Origin: Bradyrhizobium symbiodeficiens
GTDB taxonomy: Bacteria; Pseudomonadota; Alphaproteobacteria; Rhizobiales; Xanthobacteraceae
Direction: 5' to 3'
DNA: 64,000 nt
Assembly: GCF_002266465.3 (NCBI RefSeq)
Contig: NZ_CP029427.2
Location: 1-64,000, forward strand
In this document: positions 30,302-39,642 of the stretch, one piece after another
How positions within the stretch are numbered: the stretch's first letter is position 1
Layout of the letters: each line of letters begins with the position of its first letter
Notes under the pieces: generated by a model
The model's input: the letters and a program-made list of their open reading frames with translations, nothing else
Told to the model about the DNA's origin: nothing
Database searches by the model: none
Made by a program: the position numbers and the translations under genes

Positions 30302-30403
30302 TGTCATTCCCCGCGAAGGCGGGGAATCCAGTACGCCGCGACCTCTCCGTAAGCTGGGAACGTCTCGGCGTACTGGATCGCCCGGTCAAGCCGGGCGATG
30401 ACA
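30302..30403. repeat. Compound palindromic (REPIN-like) repeat, family B
   Basis: The outer ends TGTCAT and ATGACA mirror each other. Inside are hairpin TTCCCCGC/GCGGGGAA, the central pair CCAGTACGCCG and CGGCGTACTGG, and hairpin CGCCCGG/CCGGGCG. The plan matches family A (GTCAT, hairpin, ATCCA...TGGAT, hairpin, ATGAC), but the sequence is different. It lies between the convergent ligase and adenosine kinase genes. Confidence 0.8.
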
Positions 30404-30445
30404 GCGGTGATTGTGGATCGCAATGACGGACGAGAGAGCCTCTCC

Positions 30446-31447
30446 CTAAGCCGTCAGCCCGCGCTGGCCGGCCAACTCCTTCAGCGACACCAGCGGCCTC
30501 GCGCCGATGTGCTGGATGACTTCGGCAGCCGCGAGCGCACCGAGCTCACCGCACTGCTTGTAGGCAAGATTGCGCGACAGGCCGTACAGGAAGCCTGCGG
30601 CGAACAGATCGCCGGCCCCGGTGGTATCGACCACCTTGTCGACCGGGAACGCAGGCGCTGCGACGGCGTCTTCAGAGGAGACCACCATGCAGCCTTTCTC
30701 GCTGCGGGTGACCACGCCGAGATTGACGTCGTTGCGCAGCTGCTTCAGCGCGGTATCGAAGTCGGAGGTCATGTAGAGCGAATGCAGCTCGGACTCGTTG
30801 GCGAAGACGATGTCGACGGTGCCGTTGCGCATCAGTGAGAGAAACTCGTCGCGATAGCGGTCGACGCAGAAGGAATCCGACAGCGTCAGCGCCACCTTGC
30901 GCCTGGCGTCGTGGGCGATCTTGGCCGCCTTGACGAAGGCGTCCTTGGCGTTCTTGGGGTCCCAGAGATAACCCTCGAGATAGACGATACCGGCCGCAGC
31001 GATCTCGGTCGGGTCGATGTCGGCGGGCGACAGGTCCTGCGCCGCGCCGAGATAGGTGTTCATGGTGCGCTCGCCGTCATCCGTGACCAGGATGTAGGAG
31101 CAGCCGGTGGCGGGGCCGTCCGTCGCGGCGGGCGTGTTGAAGGCGACGCCGGCCGAGCGGATGTCGTGGACGTACAGCTTGCCGATCTGGTCGTCCTTGA
31201 CCTTGCCGACATAGGCGGCCCGTGCCCCCAGGCTGCCGATGCCGACGATGGTGTTGGCAGCCGAGCCGCCCGAGACTTCAGTGGCCGGCCCCATGTCGTT
31301 GTAGATGGCGGCCGCCCGCGCCTCGTCGATCAGGGACATGCTGCCCTTGGCCATGCCGTGTCTGGCCAAAAAGGCCTCGTCGGTCCTGACCAGCACGTCG
31401 AACAGCGCGTTGCCGATGCCGAGAACGTCATATTTCACGTCAGCCAT
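30446..31447 (-). CDS. Adenosine kinase (PfkB family sugar/nucleoside kinase)
   Basis: The 333-residue product is a ribokinase-fold enzyme that most resembles bacterial adenosine kinases, which convert adenosine to AMP. GGSAANTIVGIGSLG near residue 60 is the first PfkB signature and DTTGAGDLFAAGFLYG near 284 the second, with the catalytic Asp in GAGD. Adenosine salvage fits, but other PfkB substrates such as sugars are possible. It is transcribed away from murJ, and the 125 bases between them would hold both promoters. Confidence 0.86.
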   Translation of the reverse strand: MADVKYDVLGIGNALFDVLVRTDEAFLARHGMAKGSMSLIDEARAAAIYNDMGPATEVSGGSAANTIVGIGSLGARAAYVGKVKDDQIGKLYVHDIRSAGVAFNTPAATDGPATGCSYILVTDDGERTMNTYLGAAQDLSPADIDPTEIAAAGIVYLEGYLWDPKNAKDAFVKAAKIAHDARRKVALTLSDSFCVDRYRDEFLSLMRNGTVDIVFANESELHSLYMTSDFDTALKQLRNDVNLGVVTRSEKGCMVVSSEDAVAAPAFPVDKVVDTTGAGDLFAAGFLYGLSRNLAYKQCGELGALAAAEVIQHIGARPLVSLKELAGQRGLTA

Positions 31448-31572
31448 TCACCTTGATCCTGTCTGGCGGATTGCGAACCCTGCGAAAATCCGCTTCCTGT
31501 CGGCCTGAAATCTGGCTCGCGGCCTATCACGACCGGGCCTGCGCGGGCAAGCAACGGTATGATAAAGAGCCG

Positions 31573-33105
31573 ATGATCCGCTCCTTCCTGACCGTCTCGA
31601 CGGGAACGCTGGCCTCGCGGCTGCTGGGCTTTGCCCGCGATTCCCTGATCGCGGCGCTGCTCGGCACCGGCGCGGTGGCGGATGCGTTTCTGGCGGCGTT
31701 TCAGCTCGTCAACGTGGTGCGCCGGCTGCTCAGCGAGGGGGCACTGAACGCGGCGCTGGTCCCGGCCTGGCTGCGCGTCCGGGACCACGATGGCGCGGCG
31801 GCTGCGGCGGCATTCGCGGGACGCGTGCTCGGCACCGTCAGCGCGGCCCTGATCGGGATCTCGCTCGGCATTGCCCTGCTGATGCCGCTGATCATGATGG
31901 TCATCGCGCCCGGCTTTCTCGGTACCGGCACGCTCGATCTCGCGGTCCAGAACGCGCGGCTGATGCTGCCATACCTCGCCTTCGCCGGTCCCGTCACGGT
32001 GCTGATGGGCCTGCTGAATGCGCTCGGACGCTTTGCGCTCACGGCGTTCTCGCCGCTGCTGTTCAACATCGCGCTGATCGCCGCGATCGCTTTGCTCCTG
32101 GTCTGGCACGCTGACGCCGGCTTCGCCGCCTGGCTGCTTGCCGCCACGGTCGGCGTCGCCGGCCTGCTGCAACTCCTGATGCTGCTGTCGCAGCGCAGCG
32201 CGCGCCTTGCGACGCCTCTGCGCATCAGTTTCGACAAGGAGATGCGCAGCTTCTTCGCCAAAGCGATCCCCGGCATGATCGCAAGCTCGGGCCCGCAATG
32301 GCTGATGGTGGCCGGCGCGATCATCGCATCGGCGACGCCGTCCGCGGTGTCATGGCTCTATTTCGCCAACCGCCTGATCGAGCTGCCGCTCGGCATCGTC
32401 GGCGTCGCCATGGGCACCGTGCTGGTGCCGGAGCTGACACGCGCGGTGAGTGGCGGCGACCGTGAGGCGGTGGCGCATGCGCAATCGCGCGCTCTCGAGC
32501 TTGCGACCGGGCTGGCGCTCCCTGCCACGCTCGGCCTGACCGTGCTGGCCGAACCGATCGTGCGGCTGTTGTTCGAGCATGGCGCGTTTGGTGCCGGGGA
32601 CAGCGCGGCGACTGCGCACGCGCTGATATGGCTGGCTCTGGGCCTGCCCGCGCACGTGCTGATCAAGGCGCTGTCGCCGGCCTTCTATGCCCGCGGCGAC
32701 ACAATGACGCCGCTGCTCGCGACGGCCAAAGGGTTCGTGGTCGCGGTCGTGCTCGCGGTTCTGCTCGGCCATTTTTTCGGCGCGAGCGGGATCGCCGCGA
32801 GCATCGCGGCCGGCGCCTGGAGCAGCGCGCTCTCGCTGCTTCGCAAGGGCACGGCCGCGTTCGGCTTCTCGGTCGATGCCGCCGCCCGCAAGCGGCTGCC
32901 GCGGATCGTCCTAGCCGCAGCCGCCATGGGCGCCCTGCTCTGGCTGACCGTGGGCCTCGTGCCTGCCGAGACCCATGGCTTGATCAAGTTCGTCGTGCTG
33001 GGCGTGCAGATCGGAGCCGGATTGGCGGTTTATGGCCTGCTGCTGCAATTCCTCGGTGCCTCTTCCTTGCGCGAGGCTGTAGCCGCCTTGAAGCGGCCCG
33101 CCTAG
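31573..33105 (+). CDS. murJ: Lipid II flippase MurJ
   Basis: MurJ moves lipid II across the inner membrane for peptidoglycan assembly. The 510-residue protein is almost wholly hydrophobic, consistent with 14 spans. It begins MIRSFLTVSTGTLASRLLGF, with SRLLGFARD and LLSEGALNAALVPA, both typical of MurJ. The ATG at 31573 was preferred over 31453, which adds 40 residues not seen in MurJ. It is followed by trpS on the same strand after 92 bases. Confidence 0.95.
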   Translation: MIRSFLTVSTGTLASRLLGFARDSLIAALLGTGAVADAFLAAFQLVNVVRRLLSEGALNAALVPAWLRVRDHDGAAAAAAFAGRVLGTVSAALIGISLGIALLMPLIMMVIAPGFLGTGTLDLAVQNARLMLPYLAFAGPVTVLMGLLNALGRFALTAFSPLLFNIALIAAIALLLVWHADAGFAAWLLAATVGVAGLLQLLMLLSQRSARLATPLRISFDKEMRSFFAKAIPGMIASSGPQWLMVAGAIIASATPSAVSWLYFANRLIELPLGIVGVAMGTVLVPELTRAVSGGDREAVAHAQSRALELATGLALPATLGLTVLAEPIVRLLFEHGAFGAGDSAATAHALIWLALGLPAHVLIKALSPAFYARGDTMTPLLATAKGFVVAVVLAVLLGHFFGASGIAASIAAGAWSSALSLLRKGTAAFGFSVDAAARKRLPRIVLAAAAMGALLWLTVGLVPAETHGLIKFVVLGVQIGAGLAVYGLLLQFLGASSLREAVAALKRPA

Positions 33106-33197
33106 CCCGGCCCCGGTGCGCGGGTCCATCGAATTGCCCTTGACGGGGCAGCGCCGCTGTTGGAAACGACGGCCGAATACCTATGGGAAGGCTTACC

Positions 33198-34250
33198 ATG
33201 CCATTCGTTGAACGGGTCTTTTCGGGCGTCCAGCCGACGGGCAATCTGCACCTCGGCAATTACCTCGGCGCGATCGTCAACTTCGTGAAGATGCAGGAAA
33301 CCCACAACTGCATCTATTGCGTCGTCGACATGCACGCGATCACGCAAGGCGTGGACGTCTGGGGCGGACCGGCCGAGCTCGCGCGCAATACCCGCGAGGT
33401 CACCGCGGCGTTCATCGCAAGCGGCATCGACCCCAAGAAGCACATCGTGTTCAACCAGAGCCAGGTCTCCGGCCATGCCGAGCTCGCCTGGATCTTCAAC
33501 TGTGTCGCGCGCATGGGCTGGCTCGGCCGCATGACCCAGTTCAAGGAGAAGGCCGGCAAGGACCGCGAGAACGCCTCGGTCGGCCTGTTCGACTATCCGG
33601 TGCTGATGGCCGCCGACATCCTGCTCTACCGCGCCACCCACGTGCCGGTCGGTGAGGACCAGAAGCAGCATCTCGAGCTCTCGCGCGACATCGCGCAGAA
33701 GTTCAACAACGATTTCGGCGATTCGATCCGCACCCTCGGCGCCAATGACGGCCTGTTCTTCCCGCTGCCGGAACCGCTGATCACGGGGCCGGCGACGCGC
33801 GTGATGAGCCTGCGCGACGGCACCAAGAAGATGTCGAAGTCGGATGCGTCGGACAATTCGCGCATCAATCTGACCGACGACGCCGACACCATCGCGCAGA
33901 AGATCCGCAAGGCGAAGACCGATCCGGAGCCGTTGCCGTCGGAGGAGAAGGGCCTGGAGGCCCGTCCCGAGGCCGACAATCTCGTCGGCATCTTCGCCGC
34001 GTTCTCCGGCCGCCCCAAGGCGGACGTGCTGCGAGAATTCGGCGGTGGCCAGTTCTCCAGCTTCAAGAACGCGCTGGCGGAGCTCTGCGTCACCAAGCTG
34101 GCGCCGATCGCCGGCGAGATGAAGCGCCTCGTCGCCGATCCCGGCCATATCGATTCGATCCTGAACGAAGGTTCCGATCGGGCCCGCGCCATCGCCGACG
34201 AGACCATGAAGCTCTCCAAGGACATCGTTGGATTCATTCGCCGGCGCTAG
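33198..34250 (+). CDS. trpS: Tryptophanyl-tRNA synthetase
   Basis: This class Ic aminoacyl-tRNA synthetase charges tRNA-Trp. The 350-residue protein carries the HIGH-type motif [12 protein letters not shown] near residue 15 and the KMSKS loop [10 protein letters not shown] in the middle. [15 protein letters not shown] and [16 protein letters not shown] are further family markers. The ATG at 33198 has GGAAGG just upstream; a start at 33183 would add five residues. It lies downstream of murJ and upstream of a universal stress protein gene. Confidence 0.97.
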   Translation: MPFVERVFSGVQPTGNLHLGNYLGAIVNFVKMQETHNCIYCVVDMHAITQGVDVWGGPAELARNTREVTAAFIASGIDPKKHIVFNQSQVSGHAELAWIFNCVARMGWLGRMTQFKEKAGKDRENASVGLFDYPVLMAADILLYRATHVPVGEDQKQHLELSRDIAQKFNNDFGDSIRTLGANDGLFFPLPEPLITGPATRVMSLRDGTKKMSKSDASDNSRINLTDDADTIAQKIRKAKTDPEPLPSEEKGLEARPEADNLVGIFAAFSGRPKADVLREFGGGQFSSFKNALAELCVTKLAPIAGEMKRLVADPGHIDSILNEGSDRARAIADETMKLSKDIVGFIRRR

Positions 34251-34341
34251 GACGGTCGGTGCCAGAGCGCCGGCCGCATCTCCTCTCCCCAACGCTGCGG
34301 GAGTGTGGCAGCATGCCGTCCCTGCACATTCCGGGACATGC

Positions 34342-34836
34342 ATGACCAGCAAGCGACTTTGCTTCGAGCCGGGTCACAAGCCCAAATGCCTCGTCATCGT
34401 CGACGACACCGCCGAATGGGATCGCGCGGTCTACTACGCCAGCCGCTGGGCGATCCGCGCCGGCGGCGGCGTGGTGATGCTGCGCATCATCGAGCCCGAG
34501 CAGCAGACCCAGGAATGGCTAGGGGTCGCCGACATCATGCGCGCCGAGGCGCAGGAAGCGGCGGAAGCCGCGCTCGACCGTGCCGCCGGCCGCGCCAATG
34601 GGATCGCCGCGATCACGCCGGAACGGGTGATCCGCGAAGGCGCGCCGATGGAACAGCTGCTCGCGGTGATCGACGAGGACCCTGACATCGCCATGCTCGT
34701 GCTCGCCGCAAATCCCGGAGCGGAAGGTCCGGGGCCGCTGGTCTCGCTGCTGACCCATGCGCTGGGGGCGTTCCCGGTGCCGGTGACGATCATTTCCGGC
34801 GCCCTGAGCGACGGAAGCGTGGATTCGCTGTCGTAG
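34342..34836 (+). CDS. Universal stress protein family protein
   Basis: The 164-residue protein has the UspA Rossmann-like pattern: CLVIVDDTAEWDRAVYYASR near residue 16 and ALGAFPVPVTIISG at the end. The classical ATP-binding GxxGxxxxG(S/T) signature is only loosely kept (NPGAEGPGPLVS), so ATP binding is uncertain. The ATG at 34342 was chosen because the longer frame from 34228 overlaps trpS. It lies 91 bases after trpS. Confidence 0.8.
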   Translation: MTSKRLCFEPGHKPKCLVIVDDTAEWDRAVYYASRWAIRAGGGVVMLRIIEPEQQTQEWLGVADIMRAEAQEAAEAALDRAAGRANGIAAITPERVIREGAPMEQLLAVIDEDPDIAMLVLAANPGAEGPGPLVSLLTHALGAFPVPVTIISGALSDGSVDSLS

Positions 34837-34852
34837 CGTCCAGCCAGATATT

Positions 34853-34938
34853 CGTCATGCCCGGGCTTGTCCCGGGCATCCACGTTCTTTGGCACTGGGA
34901 AGCAAGGCGTGGATGGCCGGGTCAAACCCGGCCATGAT
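34853..34938. repeat. Compound palindromic repeat, family A
   Basis: Outer ends CGTCATG and CCATGAT flank hairpin CCCGGGC/GCCCGGG, a central ATCCACG/CGTGGAT pair and hairpin GGCCGGGT/ACCCGGCC. It fills much of the 242-base gap between the universal stress protein and nfuA. Confidence 0.78.
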
Positions 34939-35078
34939 TGCGAAGCTCTTTGGCTCTCTAACTCGCTGAAATAACAACGAAGTTTCCTCGCCACCCCCTT
35001 GACCGTGCGTTCGCCGTCGCCATCTGCTACTGGATAGCTCACGCGCCGGCCTTGAACCGGCGACGTCTGGAGAAAACC

Positions 35079-35648
35079 ATGTTCATTCAAACCGAAGCCA
35101 CCCCCAATCCCGCCACGCTGAAGTTCATTCCCGGCCGCGTCGTGGTCGACGGCAGCCCGATGGAATTTGCCACCCGCGAAGCCGCTACGCGCTCGCCGCT
35201 GGCCGAAAAGCTGTTCGAGGTGCCCGGCGTCACCGGCGTGTTCTACGGATCGGACTTCATCACCGTGACCAAGGCAAACGGTGAATGGCAGCAGCTCAAG
35301 CCCGCGATCCTCGGTGCCATCATGGAGCACTACATGTCCGGCGCACCGCTGCTCGTCGGCGGCGCGGCTCAAGACGATGCCGATCTCGACGACGAGGACG
35401 AGTTCTTCGACGAGTCCGATGCCGAAACGGTCGACATGATCAAGGACCTGATCGAGACCCGCGTGCGGCCGGCGGTCGCCAATGACGGCGGCGACATCAC
35501 CTTCCGCGGCTTCAAGGACGGCATCGTCTATCTCAACATGAAGGGGTCGTGCGCCGGCTGCCCGTCGTCGACCGCGACCCTCCAGCACGGGATCCAGAAT
35601 TTGCTGAAGCACTTCGTGCCGGACGTGGTCGAAGTCCGGCCGATGTGA
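35079..35648 (+). CDS. nfuA: Iron-sulfur cluster carrier, Nfu type
   Basis: The 189-residue protein has an N-terminal Nfu_N domain (about 1-88, beginning MFIQTEATPNPATLKFIPG) and an acidic linker. The C-terminal NifU-like domain has the cluster ligands Cys158 and Cys161 in GSCAGCPSST. Such proteins deliver 4Fe-4S clusters to apo-enzymes. MiaB, an Fe-S enzyme encoded about 2.6 kb downstream, is one possible client by inference. The ATG at 35079 was preferred to one at 35052. Confidence 0.9.
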   Translation: MFIQTEATPNPATLKFIPGRVVVDGSPMEFATREAATRSPLAEKLFEVPGVTGVFYGSDFITVTKANGEWQQLKPAILGAIMEHYMSGAPLLVGGAAQDDADLDDEDEFFDESDAETVDMIKDLIETRVRPAVANDGGDITFRGFKDGIVYLNMKGSCAGCPSSTATLQHGIQNLLKHFVPDVVEVRPM

Positions 35649-35655
35649 TTAGAGC

Positions 35656-35735
35656 GCGAATGGCGAGTAGCGAATGGCGAATGGAACTCCGATCGGCTAG
35701 AGTGTTCGCTATTCGCCACTCGCCATTCGTTTTTT
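35656..35735 (+). terminator. Terminator-like hairpin abutting the tsaB start
   Basis: A roughly 26-bp imperfect stem, 35656-35684 with 35704-35729, is built from short tandem units of GCGAATGGCGA. It is followed by six T at 35730-35735. The tsaB ATG begins two bases later, leaving no room for a Shine-Dalgarno sequence. The unit looks like a dispersed palindrome that also has terminator form. Confidence 0.72.
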
Positions 35736-35736
35736 C

Positions 35737-36432
35737 ATGCTGATCCTCGCCATCGATACCGCGCTCGACGCCTGCTCCGTTGCCGTGCTCGACACCGAAG
35801 CGGCCGAGCTCCTCGCGCAGGAGCAGCTTCTCATGAAGCGCGGCCACGCCGAGGCGCTGATGCCGATGATCGCGCGCGTGATGCAATCGGCCAATCTCGG
35901 CTTCACCTCGCTCGATCGCATCGCGGTCACGGTCGGCCCCGGAAGCTTCACCGGCCTGCGCGTCGGCATTTCGGCGGCGCGCGGCCTTGCGCTCGCGGCA
36001 GCGCGGCCGGCGATCGGCCTGACCACCTTGTCGAGCTATGCCGCCGCCATCGTGGGCCAGAGCAAATCGGCACCCGTGATCTCCGCAATCGACGCGCGCC
36101 ACGACCATGTCTATTTCCAGATCGTCGCCGGCGACGGCAGCCAGCTGGTGCGGCCGAGCGTCGCGTCCGTCGACGCGGCGATCGCAGCCTCGCAGTTCGG
36201 CGCGCCGCATCTGGTCGGCAATGCCGCAAATATCCTCGCCGAGCGCTGGCCGAACGACGTCCCGCAGCCCGTCGCGGTCGACGCGCAGCCCGCGCCCGAT
36301 ATCGGCTGGGTCGCATGGCTCGGCGCTGCCGCCGATCCCGCGACGAATCCGGCGCGGCCGTTCTATCTGAAAGCGCCCGACGCCAAGCCGGCGGCACAGC
36401 CGCCGTTTGCAGCGCAAGCCGCGACCCCATGA
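35737..36432 (+). CDS. tsaB: tRNA threonylcarbamoyladenosine biosynthesis protein TsaB
   Basis: TsaB is a scaffold of the TsaBDE complex that makes the t6A modification at position 37 of ANN-decoding tRNAs. The 231-residue product starts MLILAIDTALDACSVAVLD. It has VTVGPGSFTGLRVGISAARG near residue 66 and the ASKHA fold expected of the family. The ATG lies directly after a hairpin with a T-tract. It overlaps rimI by ATGA, and that tsaB-rimI pairing is common. Later starts with better ribosome sites were not seen. Confidence 0.93.
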   Translation: MLILAIDTALDACSVAVLDTEAAELLAQEQLLMKRGHAEALMPMIARVMQSANLGFTSLDRIAVTVGPGSFTGLRVGISAARGLALAAARPAIGLTTLSSYAAAIVGQSKSAPVISAIDARHDHVYFQIVAGDGSQLVRPSVASVDAAIAASQFGAPHLVGNAANILAERWPNDVPQPVAVDAQPAPDIGWVAWLGAAADPATNPARPFYLKAPDAKPAAQPPFAAQAATP

Positions 36433-36914
36433 TGAGATGGCTGTTGGAATGGTGGCGCGGCGGCACTGCCGCCGTCGAGCCCGCATCCGTGCGTGACGCC
36501 GCGCGGCTGGCGCAGCTTCACGGCGCCTCCTTCGCACGCGGCTGGGGCGAGGGCGAATTCGAGAGCATGGTCAGCGAGCGCAACACGCTCGTACATCGGT
36601 TGCGCCAGGGACGCAGGACCGTCGGATTCGCGGTGTCGCGGATCGGGGCGGATGAAGCCGAAATCCTCTCGATCGCCGTGGACGAGGCCTATCGCGGCCG
36701 CGGCTTCTCCCGCACGCTGCTGATGACCCATCTCGGCCATCTCGCAGGGCGCGGCGTGCGCACAATATTTCTCGAGGTCGAGGAAAACAACCAGCCGGCG
36801 CGGCGGCTCTACGATGGTGCCGGATTCGTAGTGGTCGGGCGCCGCGAACGCTACTATAAGCAGCCGAACGGGGACCAATTGAACGCCCTTCTGATGCGGC
36901 GTGACTTGTCGTAA
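36429..36914 (+). CDS. rimI: Ribosomal protein S18 alanine N-acetyltransferase-like GNAT
   Basis: This 161-residue GNAT enzyme is the RimI type by position and sequence. SIAVDEAYRGRGFSRTLL is the acetyl-CoA-binding motif A, and VEENNQPARRLYDGAGF supplies the RimI-typical NxxARxLY region. The ATG overlaps the tsaB stop by four bases, so the pair is translationally coupled. A longer frame from 36315 would overlap tsaB by 118 bases and is unlikely. Fur follows 39 bases downstream. Confidence 0.88.
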   Translation: MMRWLLEWWRGGTAAVEPASVRDAARLAQLHGASFARGWGEGEFESMVSERNTLVHRLRQGRRTVGFAVSRIGADEAEILSIAVDEAYRGRGFSRTLLMTHLGHLAGRGVRTIFLEVEENNQPARRLYDGAGFVVVGRRERYYKQPNGDQLNALLMRRDLS

Positions 36915-36953
36915 CATTGGTGGCAGAAAGCGCCCCCGCCAGGCAGACAAACT

Positions 36954-37409
36954 ATGACCGCACTGAAACCTTCTTCCGCATCCAAGGCGTCCGGCATCGA
37001 AGCGCGCTGTGCCGCCACCGGCATGCGCATGACCGAGCAGCGCCGTGTCATCGCCCGCGTGCTCGCGGAGGCGCTCGATCATCCCGATGTCGAGGAATTG
37101 TACCGGCGTTGTGTCGCGGTCGACGACAAGATCTCGATCTCGACCGTCTATCGCACCGTCAAGCTGTTCGAGGATGCCGGCATCATCGAGCGTCACGATT
37201 TCCGCGAAGGCCGCGCGCGCTACGAGCAGATGCGCGACAGCCATCACGACCACCTCATCAATCTGCGCGACGGCAAGGTGATCGAGTTCACCTCCGAAGA
37301 GATCGAGAAGCTGCAGGCGGAGATCGCCCGCAAGCTCGGCTACAAGCTGGTCGACCACCGGCTCGAGCTCTATTGCGTCCCGCTCGACGACGACAAGCCG
37401 ACGTCTTGA
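36954..37409 (+). CDS. fur: Ferric uptake regulator family protein
   Basis: Fur is a metal-sensing repressor. The 151-residue protein has the winged-helix region AATGMRMTEQRRVIARVL and TVYRTVKLFEDAGI. The metal-binding HHDHLINLRDGKVIEF follows, with RLELYCVP near the end. The paired CxxC zinc ligands found in E. coli Fur are absent; only isolated Cys residues occur. That matches the Bradyrhizobium Fur type as I recall it. The gene sits between rimI and a HAD phosphatase gene, all on the same strand and closely spaced. Irr and Mur/Zur relatives share this fold, so the assignment rests on overall similarity. Confidence 0.9.
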   Translation: MTALKPSSASKASGIEARCAATGMRMTEQRRVIARVLAEALDHPDVEELYRRCVAVDDKISISTVYRTVKLFEDAGIIERHDFREGRARYEQMRDSHHDHLINLRDGKVIEFTSEEIEKLQAEIARKLGYKLVDHRLELYCVPLDDDKPTS

Positions 37410-37414
37410 GTTTG

Positions 37415-38095
37415 GTGCCCGTAGACCTCATTATCTTCGACTGCGACGGTGTGCTCGTGGACAGCGAGGTGATCTCCTGTCGCGCCCATGCGGATGTGCT
37501 GACGCGGCACGGTTATCCGATCACCTCGGAGCAGGTGCTGGTCCGCTTCCTCGGCGTATCCGAGAAGGACGCGCGGCTGATGGTCGAACAGGAGATCGGC
37601 CGCAGCCTCCCGGGTGATCTGGAGCAGCAGATCAGCGCAGCCACACTGCGATTCTACGCCAGTGATCTGCAGCCGATCACCCATGTTGCAGCGGCGATCG
37701 GTGCAATCGATCTGCCCAAATGCGTCGCATCGAGCGGCACGCCAGAGAAGATCACGCACGGCCTGACCTGCGCCGGCCTCTACGACCTGCTCGCTCCGCA
37801 TATCTTTTCGGCGAGCCAGGTCGCACGCGGCAAGCCCGCGCCCGACCTGTTCCTGTTTGCCGCCACCCAGATGAAAGTCGCGCCGGAACGGTGCCTCGTG
37901 ATCGAGGACAGCGTCCCGGGGGTGACCGGTGCACACGCCGCCGGGATGACCGTGCTGGGCTTTCACGGCGGCAGCCATTGCCCGCCGGGACACGCCGAAA
38001 GGCTGCGCGCCGCCGGCGCCAGATTGACGTTCGACGATATGCGGCAGTTGCCGGAGTTGGTCCGGCGGGTCGCTTTGGACACTCTGGCGGGCTGA
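37415..38095 (+). CDS. HAD-family phosphatase (phosphoglycolate phosphatase-like)
   Basis: The 226-residue product starts with the HAD motif I as LIIFDCDGVLVDSE, with Asp nucleophile and Asp acid-base. ASSGTPEKI in the middle is motif II, and GKPAPDLFLFA with VIEDSVPGVTGAHAAG supplies motifs III and IV. Small HADs of this type dephosphorylate sugar phosphates such as phosphoglycolate or beta-phosphoglucomutase substrates. No ATG is available at the right place: a GTG at 37415 was chosen, and TTG at 37412 or 37406 is possible. It is five bases after the fur stop. Confidence 0.84.
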   Translation: MPVDLIIFDCDGVLVDSEVISCRAHADVLTRHGYPITSEQVLVRFLGVSEKDARLMVEQEIGRSLPGDLEQQISAATLRFYASDLQPITHVAAAIGAIDLPKCVASSGTPEKITHGLTCAGLYDLLAPHIFSASQVARGKPAPDLFLFAATQMKVAPERCLVIEDSVPGVTGAHAAGMTVLGFHGGSHCPPGHAERLRAAGARLTFDDMRQLPELVRRVALDTLAG

Positions 38096-38243
38096 ATCTG
38101 ACGCCAAACCTCGCGATTCCGTACTTGGCAGCTGCTTGGCGGCTGCTTGGCGCCCCGAACGAACCTTCCGTCCCGCCATTGGCTGGATTTTCGTCCCTCC
38201 AACCTATATTTGAGGAAGGTCCTCCACCACAATTCCGGGTTCC

Positions 38244-39638
38244 ATGACGCCGCCGCGCAAGCTGCACATCAAATCATATGGCTGCCAGATGAACGTCTAC
38301 GATGCCCAGCGCATGGTGGATACGCTGGCTCCGGAAGGATTCGTGGAGACGGCCAGCGCTGATGACGCCGACCTTGTCATCCTCAACACCTGCCATATCC
38401 GCGAGAAAGCCTCAGAAAAGGTCTATTCCGAGCTCGGGCGACTGCGCGTCGCCAAGGACGAGGCCGCCCGCGCCGGGCGCACGATGCAGATCGCGGTCGC
38501 GGGCTGCGTCGCGCAGGCCGAAGGTGGGGAGATCACACGCCGCGCGCCTGTGGTCGACGTCGTTGTCGGCCCGCAGAGCTATCATCACCTTCCTGAGCTT
38601 TTGAAGCGTGCGCGCGACGAAGGCCGCGCGATCGAGACCGAGTTTCCCGCCCAGGACAAGTTCGGCTTTCTCGCCCAACCCAAGCCCGACGCCATCCGCG
38701 CGCGCGGCATTTCCGCTTTCGTCACGGTGCAGGAAGGTTGCGACAAGTTCTGCACCTTCTGCGTCGTGCCTTATACGCGCGGCGCCGAAGTGTCCCGGCC
38801 CGTGGCGAAGATCGTCGACGACGTGAAGCGGCTCGCCGACAACGGCGTGCGCGAGCTCACGCTGATCGGGCAGAACGTCAACGCATATCATGGCGACGGG
38901 CCGGACGGAAAAACCTGGCCGCTCGGCAGGCTGCTCGAACATCTGGCGACGATTCCCGGCATCGCGCGGCTGCGCTACTCGACCAGCCACCCCCGCGACG
39001 TCGACGACAGTCTGATTGCGGCCCATCGCGATCTCGGTGCCCTGATGCCGTTCGTGCACCTGCCGGTGCAGTCGGGTTCGGACCGGATTCTGGCGGCCAT
39101 GAACCGGAAACATACCGCCGATGATTATCTCGATGTCATCGACCGTTTCCGGTCTGCGCGCCAAGACATTGCTTTTTCATCAGATTTCATCGTCGGCTTC
39201 CCCGGCGAGAGCGAGCAAGATTTTCTCGCCACCCTCGCGCTTGTCACGCAAATCGGCTACGCTGCGGCTTATTCGTTCAAATACTCCGCCCGGCCGGGAA
39301 CGCCGGCCGCGGACATGCAGGAGACGGTGTCCCCCGCCGAAATGGACCAGCGATTGGAGCGGCTCCAGGAACTGATCGACAGCCAGCAATCGGCCTTCAA
39401 CAAGGCTGCGATTGGCTCAACGGTCGACGTGCTGTTCGAGCGTCCGGCGCGCAAGCACGGCCAGATCGTCGGCCGCACCGCGTTCCTGCAGCCCGCCCAT
39501 GTGATGGCCCCGCCCGACATCATCGGACAGATCCTGCCTGTCAGGATCGACAGCCTCGAACGCTACAGTTTCCTCGGCGAGCTCGTGCCCCCGCACGGCG
39601 CGCGCGAGCCCGCTTTATCGCAAGCCACTGGAGCCTGA
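38244..39638 (+). CDS. miaB: tRNA-2-methylthio-N6-dimethylallyladenosine synthase MiaB
   Basis: MiaB is a radical-SAM methylthiotransferase that adds a methylthio group to i6A at tRNA position 37, using two Fe-S clusters. Cys14 ([10 protein letters not shown]), Cys50 (NTCHIREK) and Cys88 (VAGCVAQAE) hold the auxiliary cluster. The radical-SAM CxxxCxxC lies at Cys166, Cys170 and Cys173 ([17 protein letters not shown]). A TRAM domain forms the C-terminus. Length 464 fits. It is followed by phoH after 4 bases, the start of the classical miaB-phoH-ybeY-corC-lnt run. Confidence 0.97.
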   Translation: MTPPRKLHIKSYGCQMNVYDAQRMVDTLAPEGFVETASADDADLVILNTCHIREKASEKVYSELGRLRVAKDEAARAGRTMQIAVAGCVAQAEGGEITRRAPVVDVVVGPQSYHHLPELLKRARDEGRAIETEFPAQDKFGFLAQPKPDAIRARGISAFVTVQEGCDKFCTFCVVPYTRGAEVSRPVAKIVDDVKRLADNGVRELTLIGQNVNAYHGDGPDGKTWPLGRLLEHLATIPGIARLRYSTSHPRDVDDSLIAAHRDLGALMPFVHLPVQSGSDRILAAMNRKHTADDYLDVIDRFRSARQDIAFSSDFIVGFPGESEQDFLATLALVTQIGYAAAYSFKYSARPGTPAADMQETVSPAEMDQRLERLQELIDSQQSAFNKAAIGSTVDVLFERPARKHGQIVGRTAFLQPAHVMAPPDIIGQILPVRIDSLERYSFLGELVPPHGAREPALSQATGA

Positions 39639-39642
39639 ACCC

